A stretch of DNA of 64,000 nt from Agelas oroides (taxonomy: Eukaryota; Porifera; Demospongiae; Agelasida; Agelasidae): NCBI GenBank assembly GCA_949130485.1, contig OX422186.1:11455741-11519740 (forward strand), read 5' to 3'. This document shows positions 32,301 to 53,663 of this stretch, piece by piece; positions within the stretch are counted from its first letter, which is position 1; each line of letters starts with the position of its first letter. The notes under the pieces were generated by a model, which ran no database searches, was not told where the DNA came from, and was given only the letters and a program-made list of their open reading frames with translations. The position numbers and the translations under genes were made by a program.

Positions 32301-32375
32301 GGGTGGTCTGTAATGTAACCACTGTAAGTTTCTCCATGTAAGATGTCGCAGTGCAGCTGTAAACCTCATAGGCAT
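28079..32375 (-). CDS. TTC19: TTC19-like mitochondrial TPR protein, complete
   Basis: Eight exons: 32375-32162, 32011-31764, 31531-31475, 30877-30816, 30444-30364, 29458-29323, 28585-28411, 28188-28079. The sum is 1083 nt (360 aa; human TTC19 is about 380). The N-terminus is basic and hydroxylated with a short hydrophobic stretch (RYLYLFLLG), like a mitochondrial presequence plus membrane anchor. TPR repeats follow: EDYREAERAYHDALELL, VIEISLKLAKIYTNQGRYDLAAAGFEWC, AVVVFREALRIAKKVYG, LHNDLATALEMAGEYVEAE, IFYYNLGTILSCQGKTSAALDAYSKA. Known role of TTC19: respiratory complex III maintenance at the inner membrane. The fifth intron would use a GC donor (GAAAG|GCAAG); a weaker GT donor 13 bases downstream keeps the same phase. 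The start is the first ATG of the exon; an upstream non-coding exon is possible. Confidence 0.9.
29262..29322. repeat. (CA)n microsatellite at TTC19 exon 6 donor
   Basis: On the gene strand CTACAG is followed by GTGTGTGAGTGTGTATGTGTG, so the donor lies inside the microsatellite. Confidence 0.9.
29996..30074. repeat. Foldback hairpin in TTC19 intron 5
   Basis: TTGTTCCCAGACCCT pairs with AGGGTCTGGGGATGAGACTA; inner TACA/TGTA also pair. Confidence 0.7.
30553..30617. repeat. TAGCCTTG hairpin in TTC19 intron 4
   Basis: TAGCCTTGTTCCCAGGCTCTCC pairs, with mismatches, with the right arm ending GGGAATGAGGCTA. Confidence 0.75.
31645..31739. repeat. TAGCCTCG-family foldback in TTC19 intron 2
   Basis: CACTCGTTCCCAGGCCACTC and GAGTGGCCTGGGAACGAGGCTA, extended by AGATTTTAT/ATAAAATCT. 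Its right end lies 25 bp from the donor of exon 2 (31763). Confidence 0.85.
32075..32132. repeat. TAGTCTCG hairpin in TTC19 intron 1
   Basis: TAGTCTCGTGCCCAGACT pairs with AGTCTGGGAATGAGACTA around a short loop. Confidence 0.8.
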
Positions 32376-32620
32376 ACCTAAAGTAGTAGTGTAGAATGTG
32401 GGTACTGGAGCATCTCTAAATTTTGGAACCAGAATATACCCTAAACACAATTTGTTGCCATAACCTCGTTCCCAGGCCTTCCCTGGTTCCATTGCCTTCC
32501 CTCCACACGCAGACAGCTGGCTGTTATCGCAGCCATGCAGCTAGGGAAGAGTCTAAACTACTGACCTGAAGACTGTCTTGGCTTGTCTTCACTGTCAAAA
32601 GTCGAAAAGACACTCGTGCA

Positions 32621-32997
32621 TAGCCTCGTTCCCAGGCTCCTCCGCTCCGGAACGCGATATTGAAGTTGTACACGCGGAGAGAGCCTGGTATTTATTCTCA
32701 CGTGAGAACCCTCAAAGGTAGAGAGGGGGTAGAGAGACCTTAATTGCGCGTGGGCGTACCCGAGACTCAGAACAGGAAAAAGAGCGAAGGTAGCGGCCAG
32801 CTTACTACATGTATCTAGTTATCGGGGGTTGAATATCATACACACCGAGCGTTGAACGCACAGTTGGTTGAAAAACGCGCAAAACGTTGCCTTTCTGTTT
32901 TAGTCCTATTTCGATTACGTCATGCCTACGTAGAATAGATACCAGGCTCTCCACGCGTGTACAACTCGCGTTCCGGGAGAGCCTGGGAACGAGGCTA
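32621..32997. repeat. 377-bp TAGCCTCG foldback between TTC19 and the methyltransferase gene
   Basis: Ends TAGCCTCGTTCCCAGGCTC and GAGCCTGGGAACGAGGCTA. Second-layer arms TCCGGAACGCG and CGCGTTCCGGGA, and AGAGCCTGGTAT and ATACCAGGCTCT, are also present. It occupies most of the 720-bp divergent promoter interval between these two genes. Confidence 0.85.
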
Positions 32998-33095
32998 AAC
33001 TCGTGCACGGTGCAAACACTTCCATTTACGTACCACAGTCCACAGAACCGAAACTGGGAACGAGACCCCTCGCAGTAGCTGTAAGCCCTACAGAG

Positions 33096-33338
33096 ATGGT
33101 AAGGTTATGTGGCCTTGTGGTCATAGAATGTTGTTGTGTTCCCCCCTCCCCTCTACACACACATGCACACACATGCACACACATGCACACACATGCACAC
33201 ACATGCACACACACACACACACACATGCACACACACACATGCACCCCCCCCCCCCCCACACACACACACACTAGCATTGTTGCAACCCGATCTGGCAATG
33301 TAGTGATGTTCCACCCAGAGAATTTCATGATAGCATTG

Positions 33339-33372
<34 letters not shown>

Positions 33373-36211
33373 AGGACCTTGCTAATGCTCAGGAGGCCTT
33401 TGTGCACATGTTAGGCCAACTGAACCCAGAATGCAAGATTGAGTTTCTGGAATGGGTCTGTAGAGAGTACAATCCTAATGTGGAACCAGGGAATGGGATG
33501 ACAGAGGAACCAGAATCAGGTCAGAAGGACAGCACAGCTTTCTGCAGCCACATGCATTTTCTAGGCTGCTGAAGTCTCACGGTTCATTGAACAAGTGAGT
33601 CTATGATTAGAGAAATCCAAAACACAATTATCAACTCCCTCACAATCCATCAAGCTTGAGCTAGCAGAGACACCTAGCCAGCAGATAGATTCATATGAAC
33701 TGATGTATGTTGGCTAGCAGACAAGTGTCTGTGCTAGCTCTTTGAAGCTTGATGGATTGTGAGGCTGGGTTGATGGATGATAATTGTTTTGGAATTCCTT
33801 TGATTACACTATCCACCTGATGTGTTCAATGAACCCCGAAACTGCAGTAGTGGTCAAGAAGTTTTTGTAGTGTATTATGAAAGGTCTTATAAATGAGGCA
33901 AAGCCTGTATAAAAATGGGGCACAGATTTATTACATCACAACATTGCAATTTTCTATTTTTCAAGCTCAACTTGCACTCAGTGATTTACTATACTCCATT
34001 GCTGCTACAGACCTGCTGGACAGTATAGCTGCCTACTTGAAGAGTTCCGTACCTCCCAATGCACTAGCACCTGGAGAGCCACAGTTTTTCCCTTCAAATG
34101 GACCAGTAAGAGACTGTCCTATTTTTCTCTCTTGTGTAATCATTTTTTCCTCCACCTTCTCTGTAGAACTCAGATCTTGTGCCTGCCAACACGCTGCATG
34201 TTGACTCTTTCCTCTATGAATCAGAGGAGGAGGTGGACAGCCTGTGTGGACAGCTGCAGATCGGGAGAAACTACTGCCTCAACTGTGGTTCCTGGAAAAC
34301 TGCCCCACTCAGTCAGCAACAAGTAGACTTGTCCAAACCCTAGTTAGCCTGTAATCATTCATGAAGTCTGCCAGTATGTTTAAAAACTGCAGACTTTTTC
34401 AACAAACAGAGGACTTTTCTGTCACTCAAGAAATCTGCCAGTGTAGCCAATCCCTCTTAGTGTTTCCACTCAGTGAGCAAAGGACTTCTTGAGTTAAGTA
34501 GCAATGTCACAAAATATTTAGACCCTGGATCATATACACTAGTATATCAAAAGAACCCCCACTTCACTCCTTATAGCTACTACTACAAGCACTTCATTGC
34601 TTTACAACATCTTGCCTCAGCTGGAAAATGAACACAGGTTTGTTGTTTCTCCTCAAAACAACAAACCTGCGTTCAGGCCTTCTATCGTTGTACCTGTTCT
34701 TCATTACTGCACTCACTTTGCTGTTACTGTATGTGAGTCTACTGACCTTGAAGAAATGTGCTCAAGTGACAGGATTTTGACCAGTGCTAATCATCAGTGC
34801 TGTGCAAACACTTTCCAGATTTCATATCCCACTCTGTGTCCCGAGAGCAGTTGAAGTTCATCTTCACCGATCTCCTCCCTGACCTCAGTGGAAAGATGGT
34901 GCTGGATGTTGGGTCAAGGCTGGGTCCTGTACTATATGGGGTAAATACCATCATATGTACCATTACCTAACTGTGGAATGGCTTGTCAGCCATAGGCACT
35001 ACTCAGCCATACACAACTGACATTCTAACTGGATTTGGCAGCTAATAGGTGCATATTATCAACTCCTTGGGTTGTAGTCTATCCATCTGATTCAAAACCT
35101 GATTCCTTAGTCTTGTTACTATTTGTACGCTTGCACACAGCAGTTAGCTAACAGACTTAATGGACAACACATTACACCAGCAAGAAGACTAATATCAAGC
35201 TGCATGCCTAGCAACTCAGTTATACGTAAACTCAGGACATGTGACATTTTTGGTTACTCACATTGGTTTATTTTACCACAGTTGCACTTCAATCTAGACG
35301 CCAAATGTAGCCTTCTGATTGGCTAAAACATATTTATATCCACCTTCCACAGGGATATGTGTATTCACGTGCTTCAGGGCTGGTTGGTGTGGAGATAAAC
35401 AGCTTTTTCTGTGAACTGCAGTGTCAAGTAGTGAGCAAGTACAACATGGCCGACAGAGTTCGGGTGATCTGTTCCGACATTTGCAACCAGGCAAGCCTGT
35501 TGCAAGAAGCTGATGTCATTGTCTTGAACAACGTCTTTGAGTTTTTCTGTTCTCCTGAGGACCAGGCCAGGTTAGAGAAGAAAACCATTAGGTGTAGCTG
35601 TGTTTCCAGGCCTCCCCACCATCCTGTTTGTAATTGCATGCAATGTGTATATTGCCAGTGATCAAAACCGGTTAAAAAATGGACAGTGGGAAGACTTGGG
35701 ACTGTGGCTATGTGAACTGAGGTTGCTGAAATTCTAGCTTTGTGCACTAAACTTTTTGTCTTCTGACAGGATATGGGAGTTTTTGTACACAACTGTACGA
35801 AAGCATGGCACCCTAATTGTGGCTATCCCCAGCATCCAAGAGCCATGGCAACACATTCCATTTAAGGTAAAATGTATGATCCACAATGATGTCATATGAT
35901 GTCACATGACAGCCATTTTGTCACTATAATAACTCTGAAAGGAGCTGTGCATTGATCAGGTGTTCCTGGCAAAAGGTACTGGATAATAAGTGCCAGTAAC
36001 ACTGAAATACCACTTGGAGAATTTATGCTAGCTGCTTGTAAGCATCTTTGGATATGTATACACTACATTTTTTGTTATTTATCAATGAGAAGTGGTTTAC
36101 TTCCCTATATAGTCAACACTCCAATTGGATCAGTGGGTAAGGGAACTCACAACTGCAGTTTGTCATGAGGACGAAGAACTCAACAGAATTCACCTCTATT
36201 GTGTTTTGTGA
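33096..36211 (+). CDS. Class I SAM-dependent methyltransferase, substrate unknown
   Basis: Exons 33375-33519, 33966-34105, 34167-34311, 34819-34940, 35353-35570, 35770-35866 and 36113-36211 join in phase and end at TGA 36209-36211. The only ATG I can place upstream in phase is 33096-33098, directly followed by a GTAAGG donor; with it the sum is 969 nt (322 aa). This single-codon coding exon is an inference. SAM-binding motif I is GKMVLDVGSRLG, followed by GVEINSFFCELQ (acidic end of strand 2) and DVIVLNNVFEFF (strand 4 region). The N-terminal third has an ESEEEVDSLC...NYCLNCGSWK segment that may bind metal. I recognise the Rossmann methyltransferase fold but not the target. It is tail-to-tail with the downstream kinase, the stops being 105 bp apart. 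Confidence 0.82.
33160..33374. repeat. (CA)n/ATGCACAC microsatellite leading to an acceptor
   Basis: Tandem ACATGCACAC units, a C-run at 33246-33258, then (AC)n from about 33340 that ends in the acceptor GTAG at 33371-33374. Confidence 0.9.
33581..33835. mobile_element. 255-bp imperfect inverted-repeat element in methyltransferase intron
   Basis: GGTTCATTGAACA at the left and TGTTCAATGAACC at the right; inner arms CACAATCCATCAAGCTT and AAGCTTGATGGATTGTG. No ORF. Confidence 0.75.
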
Positions 36212-36316
36212 GCAACACTCAAACCCGTGAAAAAATAGTGTGACAAAAGAAGACGGAGAAAGGAACTCTTCATGTCTGTAAGCATTCTTTCACAAATTAT
36301 TTTTTACAAAGTATTA

Positions 36317-38631
36317 TTAATAGTTGTAACTAAATTCAGGCATTTTATCAAGCTGTTCAAGAATGTCAGTCATAGGTGGTCGGTCTTCAGGTTTAGTCTT
36401 TGTGCAATGAATTATGAGGGCATGCATTGACAGCCACTTTCTTCGAACTTGGCGCAACATGTTGGAAAAATTGTCCGGATCAGGAAACTTTTGTGTGATG
36501 ACCTCACACAGCAGTACTCCAAAGCTATAGACATCTATCTTTGGTGTTTGTGGTGGAGGATGTGAAGTATGAGGCTGAGGAAAACCCTCCGGAGCCGTGT
36601 AGACCAAGGCGCCCACCCCTGGTGTAGTCGCCAACCGCAATAAATTTGCAGATCCAAAATCAGAAAGTTTGGCTTTCCAGACATTATTAGCAATTGCTTC
36701 CAGGAGAACATTTGCTGAGCTGACATCTCTGTGGATTATAGGCTCTCTTTGCTGGTGCAAGTAGTTGAGAGCTGAAGCAATGTCTCGAAATATCCGGGTC
36801 CTAGTGGTATTCCTAGAGCCTAAGTGCCGATTTTCATATGCCTTGCGAAGACTCATGTCTAGTATCTCAGTGATGATCATGGGACCCCCTTCATCATCTA
36901 GCACTGCAGCAATGAAGAGTAGAAGGTTAGGGTGACGAACTTGTGCCATTGTGTCTACCTCTCTGTGTATGCGCTCCATTGTGTACGGCTGCAAGATTTC
37001 CTTGTAGACTCGCTTCACTGCCACCTTCTGACTTCTGAACCTCCCTTCAGCAACATACCCCCAGCCACCTCTCCCAAGGATCTTGTGCTCTTGAACCTGA
37101 ATATCTTTGCGGGACACTTTCCAGAACTCAACTGTTTGGGACCCAGTGCAAGGCTGAGAACGTATTTCACTGAGCCTTTGCTGGAGAAGGACGACTTCAG
37201 AGGTCTTTGTCTCAAGTTGCTTCTGAAGATCAGATAGCTGTTCATCTAGGTCTGAGCATCTGTGCCAGAGTTGTTCTTTCTCTTCCTCCAGTCTGGCATT
37301 CTCTTCTTGCAGCTTTTTGTTTTCCTCTGCTAAATCACTAGGTGTTGCAGGTTCACTTTGTGAAGATGATGATGAATGTCGATGATCCCTTATAACCCTT
37401 TTGTTTGTTGGTTTTGATCTAGAGAGGGTAAGTTTGAGAGGTTTTGGAGGTGGTGGAGGTTTCTGCGGTTTGGAAGATTTCGTGAGAGGTGCGGGTACTG
37501 TAGAAAAAGAGTTAATAACACCTCGAGGAGGGAGGCGTGAAAATGAGGCAGGGGTATTTGCAGTTTCAGACTCGGGAAGTTTGGGAGATTTCTTAAAATG
37601 GAAGAGAGGTTCGGGTACTGTGGAAGAAGAGTGGGTAACACCTCGAGGGGGGAGACGTGGTGATGAAGTAGGGCTATCAGACTCAGGAGGAGGGGGAGTT
37701 AGAATGTTGATGTTTCTGTATGAATGGGGAAGATCTTTGGCTGACTCTTGATGACTTGGGTATGACAGTGACTCGTTCTTCACTGGATCCAGAGACGGCT
37801 GTCGAAGGTTTAAATCTGCACCTTGTTTAGCTTCCTGGATGACAAGAAAGAGGGCGGGACTCTTGATCATAAGTTTGCATTAATGATTTGGCAATTTCAA
37901 CTAGGTTCATTGGTGCAGTTTCCTGAGAAATCTCACAGTGTTATTGAATGGTGAAGACTGATGCTTCTTAAACACAACAGTTTTATTTTACAACAAAACC
38001 AGACAACAAATCACAACATAGTTATATTGTCATGTTTGGTAAATTGGTAGTAACCCCCCACACAGGTAAATGTGTCTTTTAGAGCATAACTAGATTATTT
38101 ACTAACTATTTCCCATAGAATAGATGACATTACCTCTGATATAGGAAGCCAAGAATTCACATAGTCACAATCATCTGTATCTTCATGATATGCAGGCACA
38201 GAGTAGCTCTTCTGTGGGAGTGAAGGTTTGGGTAGAATACCGTGGGAGGGATCTTTCAAATTGTAGTAGTCCTCATCGTCCTGTGGTGACATTTCTCTTT
38301 CTAGAGTGGGAGGATCGTTCTTTGTGTTATAGGGGCGAGGGTCTAGAATATTCTTTGATTGTTGAGCTCCCATGGTCAAAGGCTTTCCCAGATTGTAGTA
38401 CACATGCTGAGTCGTAGTGGCAATTACTTCTTGTGGACAACTTTTTCTTCTGAGAGCTACATCTGATTCTAGAAAATCCTTCCTTTTGGGAGGGACAGGT
38501 GGTTCTGGTTCACAACTCTTATTTCTTCTGACATTGGTATGGCAGACATCGGGTATGTAGTCATACTCATCCTCCTTGAACCCATGATGCTGGTCAGGTA
38601 TTTCCTCGTAGTGCGCTCCCTGTTTTGATCT
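36317..38631 (-). CDS. TKL-type protein kinase with tyrosine/proline-rich N-terminal region (5' end unresolved)
   Basis: Two exons, 38631-38134 (166 aa) and 37834-36317 (505 aa plus stop), join in phase 0. The upstream exon carries spaced tyrosine motifs (YEEIP, YDYIP, YYNLG, YYNLK, YVNSW) and PPVPPK, typical of SH2/SH3 docking. The second exon has proline-rich repeats, a coiled coil (EENKKLQEENARLEEEKEQL...) and a kinase domain in the last 260 or so residues: LGRGGWGYVAEG, VAVKR, IHRDVSSANVLL, LSDFGSAN, DVYSFGVLLCEV. All core catalytic residues (Lys, HRD, DFG) are present. A further minus-strand exon 40763-40638 (42 aa, phase 0 at both ends, SYYYNSHLGKTPPPLHTLPLPE) may belong upstream. I infer a signalling scaffold kinase; no ortholog is named. 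Confidence 0.82.
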
Positions 38632-38701
38632 CTACATAATTGAGATCAATGTTATAATATAGTATACCGGACAAATAGTGGTAGTGGGCTAACCCAAAAT
38701 A

Positions 38702-39010
38702 TAGTCTCGCGGGCCAGACTCTCACGTGCGGAGAGAGTCTGGTCAAATTCCCTTCATCGACTCGTGTCTAACACGCCAAGAATTTCTTGGCGTGTTAATT
38801 GACTTAGTGACGAATGGGGTGCGCGGTTGCCTTTTTTGGCATGTTGCTTATAGAGCATGGCACTTCAACGGAAGTCCTGCCTTTCAGAACACGTCCAATT
38901 TATGTTCACACCTGCTTCATTAGGCGCACTGCTGCTGAGTATGCAACACAAAAGCCTTATGGGAATTTGACCGGACTCTCCTTCGCGTGAGAGTCTGGCC
39001 TGCGAGACTA
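38702..39010. repeat. TAGTCTCG foldback, 309 bp
   Basis: TAGTCTCGCGGGCCAGACTCTC and GAGAGTCTGGCCTGCGAGACTA at the ends; second arms GTCTGGTCAAATTCCC and GGGAATTTGACCGGAC. The middle contains the palindrome CACGCCAAGAA...TTCTTGGCGTG. Confidence 0.85.
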
Positions 39011-39060
39011 CCCAAAATATATATGCATGAAATTACCTGTACAGTCTTTGTGGGCATTAT

Positions 39061-39405
39061 TAGTCTCGTTCCCTGGCCCCGCCCAGCTTTCCATCGCTTG
39101 CAGTACGGTAAAGCGGGGAGAGCCTAGTATCTTTTCTCACATGAGCATGGCGTAATCGGAAAATGGCGAAAATTTTCAGAACGAACAGGCTGCGTTTCGC
39201 GTATTGTTCAACCGACTACATGCTCAGCACTTGGTGTATACGACAATCGCTCTCCGGTAGCTAGATACGTGCGGTAAGTTACCTGCTACGTTGGCTCCTT
39301 TTGCTCTATCCTGACGTCACTCACGTGAGAAAAGATACCAGGCCTTCTCCCGCTTTTCTGTACTGAAAGCGATGGAAAGCTGGGCGGGGCCTGGGAACGA
39401 GGCTA
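39061..39405. repeat. TAGTCTCG/GAGGCTA foldback, 345 bp, adjacent to the previous one
   Basis: TAGTCTCGTTCCCTGGCCCCGC and GCGGGGCCTGGGAACGAGGCTA, then CAGCTTTCCATCGCTT/AAGCGATGGAAAGCTG and a TATCTTTTCTCACATGAG/CTCACGTGAGAAAAGATA layer. Same layered design as 19762-20177 and 32621-32997, with similar inner words. Confidence 0.85.
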
Positions 39406-39967
39406 GGGCATTATCACACTATAGCCTTTGGTATATACATACGTAGTGAGTGGCTTGGAACTAACTCATTATACTAATCTGATTGGTCAATAAGTGTGGT
39501 ATTTCACTACACTCATGGAACAGAGTTTCCATGTAAGGTTCCATCATCATGTACTCACATACATGCAGGTATCACATGTGCAGGTATCACATGTGCAGGT
39601 ATCAGTATTCATCAAATAGGTTCAAAGGTTTCTGGATAATGTTACCTACAGGCAAATACTGTTGCATAGCAACCAAACTTGGGACATGAGAATGGAGGTG
39701 ATCATGGAGGTTGTTAAATAACAGAGCAACCAGCTAGAGCAGCCTTCACCCATGCAGTTTTATGTAAGTGGTTATGTAAGAACTTGCTTAGTTACACCAA
39801 TGAATTACTAATAGTCAATATACAATGGGTGGCAGCTCTACCCACCCTAATGGGTATGTGTGCTATGAATATGATTAACATTTGTTGGTCGGCAGCTATG
39901 TAGCTAATACTGCACACAGTTGTGTACGTATGGCTAAAGAAATCATACCCCAAGATGCTCACAGAGT

Positions 39968-40192
39968 TAGCCTTGATCCCAGGCCCTTTCAAACACTGGA
40001 AAGGCTATTGTCACACTTAATACTCCCAGACCTTATCATCATCCAGTTTTTTTTTCACTTTTTTTTCCTGTTACAGTATACCATAATTTACTTACAGTAC
40101 AATATCACTTACAGCAGGAGCTTATGAGCACCACAATTTTAGACTCTTGCTTGCAGTGATCAAACAGTGGGAGGAGACTGGGAACATGGCTA
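39968..40192. repeat. Diverged TAGCCTTG foldback
   Basis: TAGCCTTGATCCCAGGCCC at the left and CTGGGAACATGGCTA at the right, with little inner pairing. Confidence 0.55.
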
Positions 40193-40637
40193 ACTGCAGA
40201 CCTTGCGTCTGGAGTTGCGCCTTGTTCTATAATCACTGGCTTAACAATGACTCAGCAACAGAGGCTAGTTTGTAGCAAGGTAGCTTCACTAACTACATTC
40301 AAGAGGCAAACTGATGAATACCAGCAATGGTTTTTTTGCTGTCCAGCCCACTTTCCAGGCTTGTTATATAAGATGGACACAGAGGGAAGGGGCCCAACGT
40401 CAAGGATCTATTCATCCACGACCAATAACAAACTAGCTCACTTTCAAACTTAGTGAGTAGCTACATTACTTGAAGTTGGACCCTTCTGCCTCTATGTCCA
40501 CCTTGTGTTTTCACCTGATATCATGAACGATTGATCCCAGGCCTTCCCCAATATTTTCACTCTTCCATTTTCTGTGTATTAATCATGCTCCATATACTGG
40601 TGACTAGTGAGACACTACACATGTGTGGTGTGCTAAC

Positions 40638-40763
40638 CTCAGGGAGGGGAAGCGTATGAAGAGGGGGTGGTGTCTTTCCCAAGTGGCTGTTGTAGTAGTA
40701 GGAGTTTGGGAAGCTTGTCTTGAACTGCCCAGGGAGCAAGCTCAAGGTGGGATGAGGGTTGTT
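40638..40763 (-). CDS. Candidate upstream exon of the TKL kinase gene
   Basis: Acceptor TTTGCAG before 40763 and donor GAG|GTTAGC at 40637 bound 42 in-frame codons rich in Pro and Tyr. Both phases are 0, as needed to join the exon starting at 38631. In the alternative frame the same stretch ends in TGA at the donor, so it could instead be the last exon of an unrelated small gene. Confidence 0.4.
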
Positions 40764-41186
40764 CTGCAAATACAAGGCAGAATGAAATGTCAACAGGGAT
40801 ATGGATCACCTCACAAAACCATTCCACTCTGTTCTGCTCAGTGATGAAAAATAGATCTTTGGATTATCATGGTAGTTGCTAAAATTTTATTTGCAACATT
40901 ATAGAGCCTTTGATCACCCTCTAGTAATCTTCTTCAGGCAACTACCACAGGATAGTAGTCAAAGATCTATATGCAAAAGGAGTAATAAACATCCAATCCA
41001 AGTGCATAATTCAGTGTTTGTTAAAATCAAGAACGTGTCATTAAAATGCCATACATTCTGACTCTGCTATTTGTAACACACATTCATTTGTCACATAAAT
41101 GTAGAATCACCCTCGGAACGAAGTATAACACACCCCACTCGGACACATTCATGTGTGTATAATTGCACCTACACGATCGATAACTT

Positions 41187-41460
41187 ATGAGCGGCGAAGC
41201 CGCGAACTCAACAGTACACAAAAGTCCGCAATTCACGCAGCCCGACCTTCCAATCAATCAGTCCGGGATCTGGGATCGTACCTTCTCCATGAGAGGGGTG
41301 TTTCTGTCTAAACTGCTTCAGAAACTGCGCATCAGCAGAACACGGTGGTACGAACAGTCGGAGATGTTTTTGCCACACGAGATTGTGCCCCACCCGTGAG
41401 TTGGCCAGAAATAATGTGATGCTTCGTAATGAGTATTTTAACTTCAGGATATACTGCGAT
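41187..41460. other. CpG-containing segment with opposing exon-like frames
   Basis: The plus strand has an ATG-started frame 41187-41399 with a GTGAGT donor at 41396. The minus strand has an open frame through RSITLFLANSRVGHNLVWQKHLRLFVPP that reaches a GAAG|GTACGA donor at 41282 but lacks an ATG. I cannot decide which, if either, is real; it may be the first exon or promoter of the kinase gene. Confidence 0.3.
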
Positions 41461-41570
41461 TATAAATCCCATAATGCCGTTACTACAGGAAATAATATGA
41501 TTATATATCCGTTATTACAGGATATACCAAAATAATGACTAATTTCTGTGACAGAAGAGGAATATCAATG

Positions 41571-53498
<11,928 letters not shown>

Positions 53499-53663
53499 TG
53501 CTGTCCTAAACGACAAGCCTTCCCTGTACTTTGCGCCGAGTACACGTGGGTGTGGTCATATGGCTATCATGTGGTCTTGCCAATAAACGGAAAGTATCCG
53601 GCGTGTTTTGGTTTACATGGTCACATGACTGCTCCGCCCACAAGATTGGTGGATGGTGGAACC
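53499..53663. promoter_or_regulatory. Divergent promoter region, ABCF2 / PLC-like gene
   Basis: Only 165 bp separates the two start codons (53498 on minus, 53664 on plus). No TATA box is evident; CACATGACTG and GTGGTCATATGG are E-box-like words. Shared regulation is inference. Confidence 0.6.
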
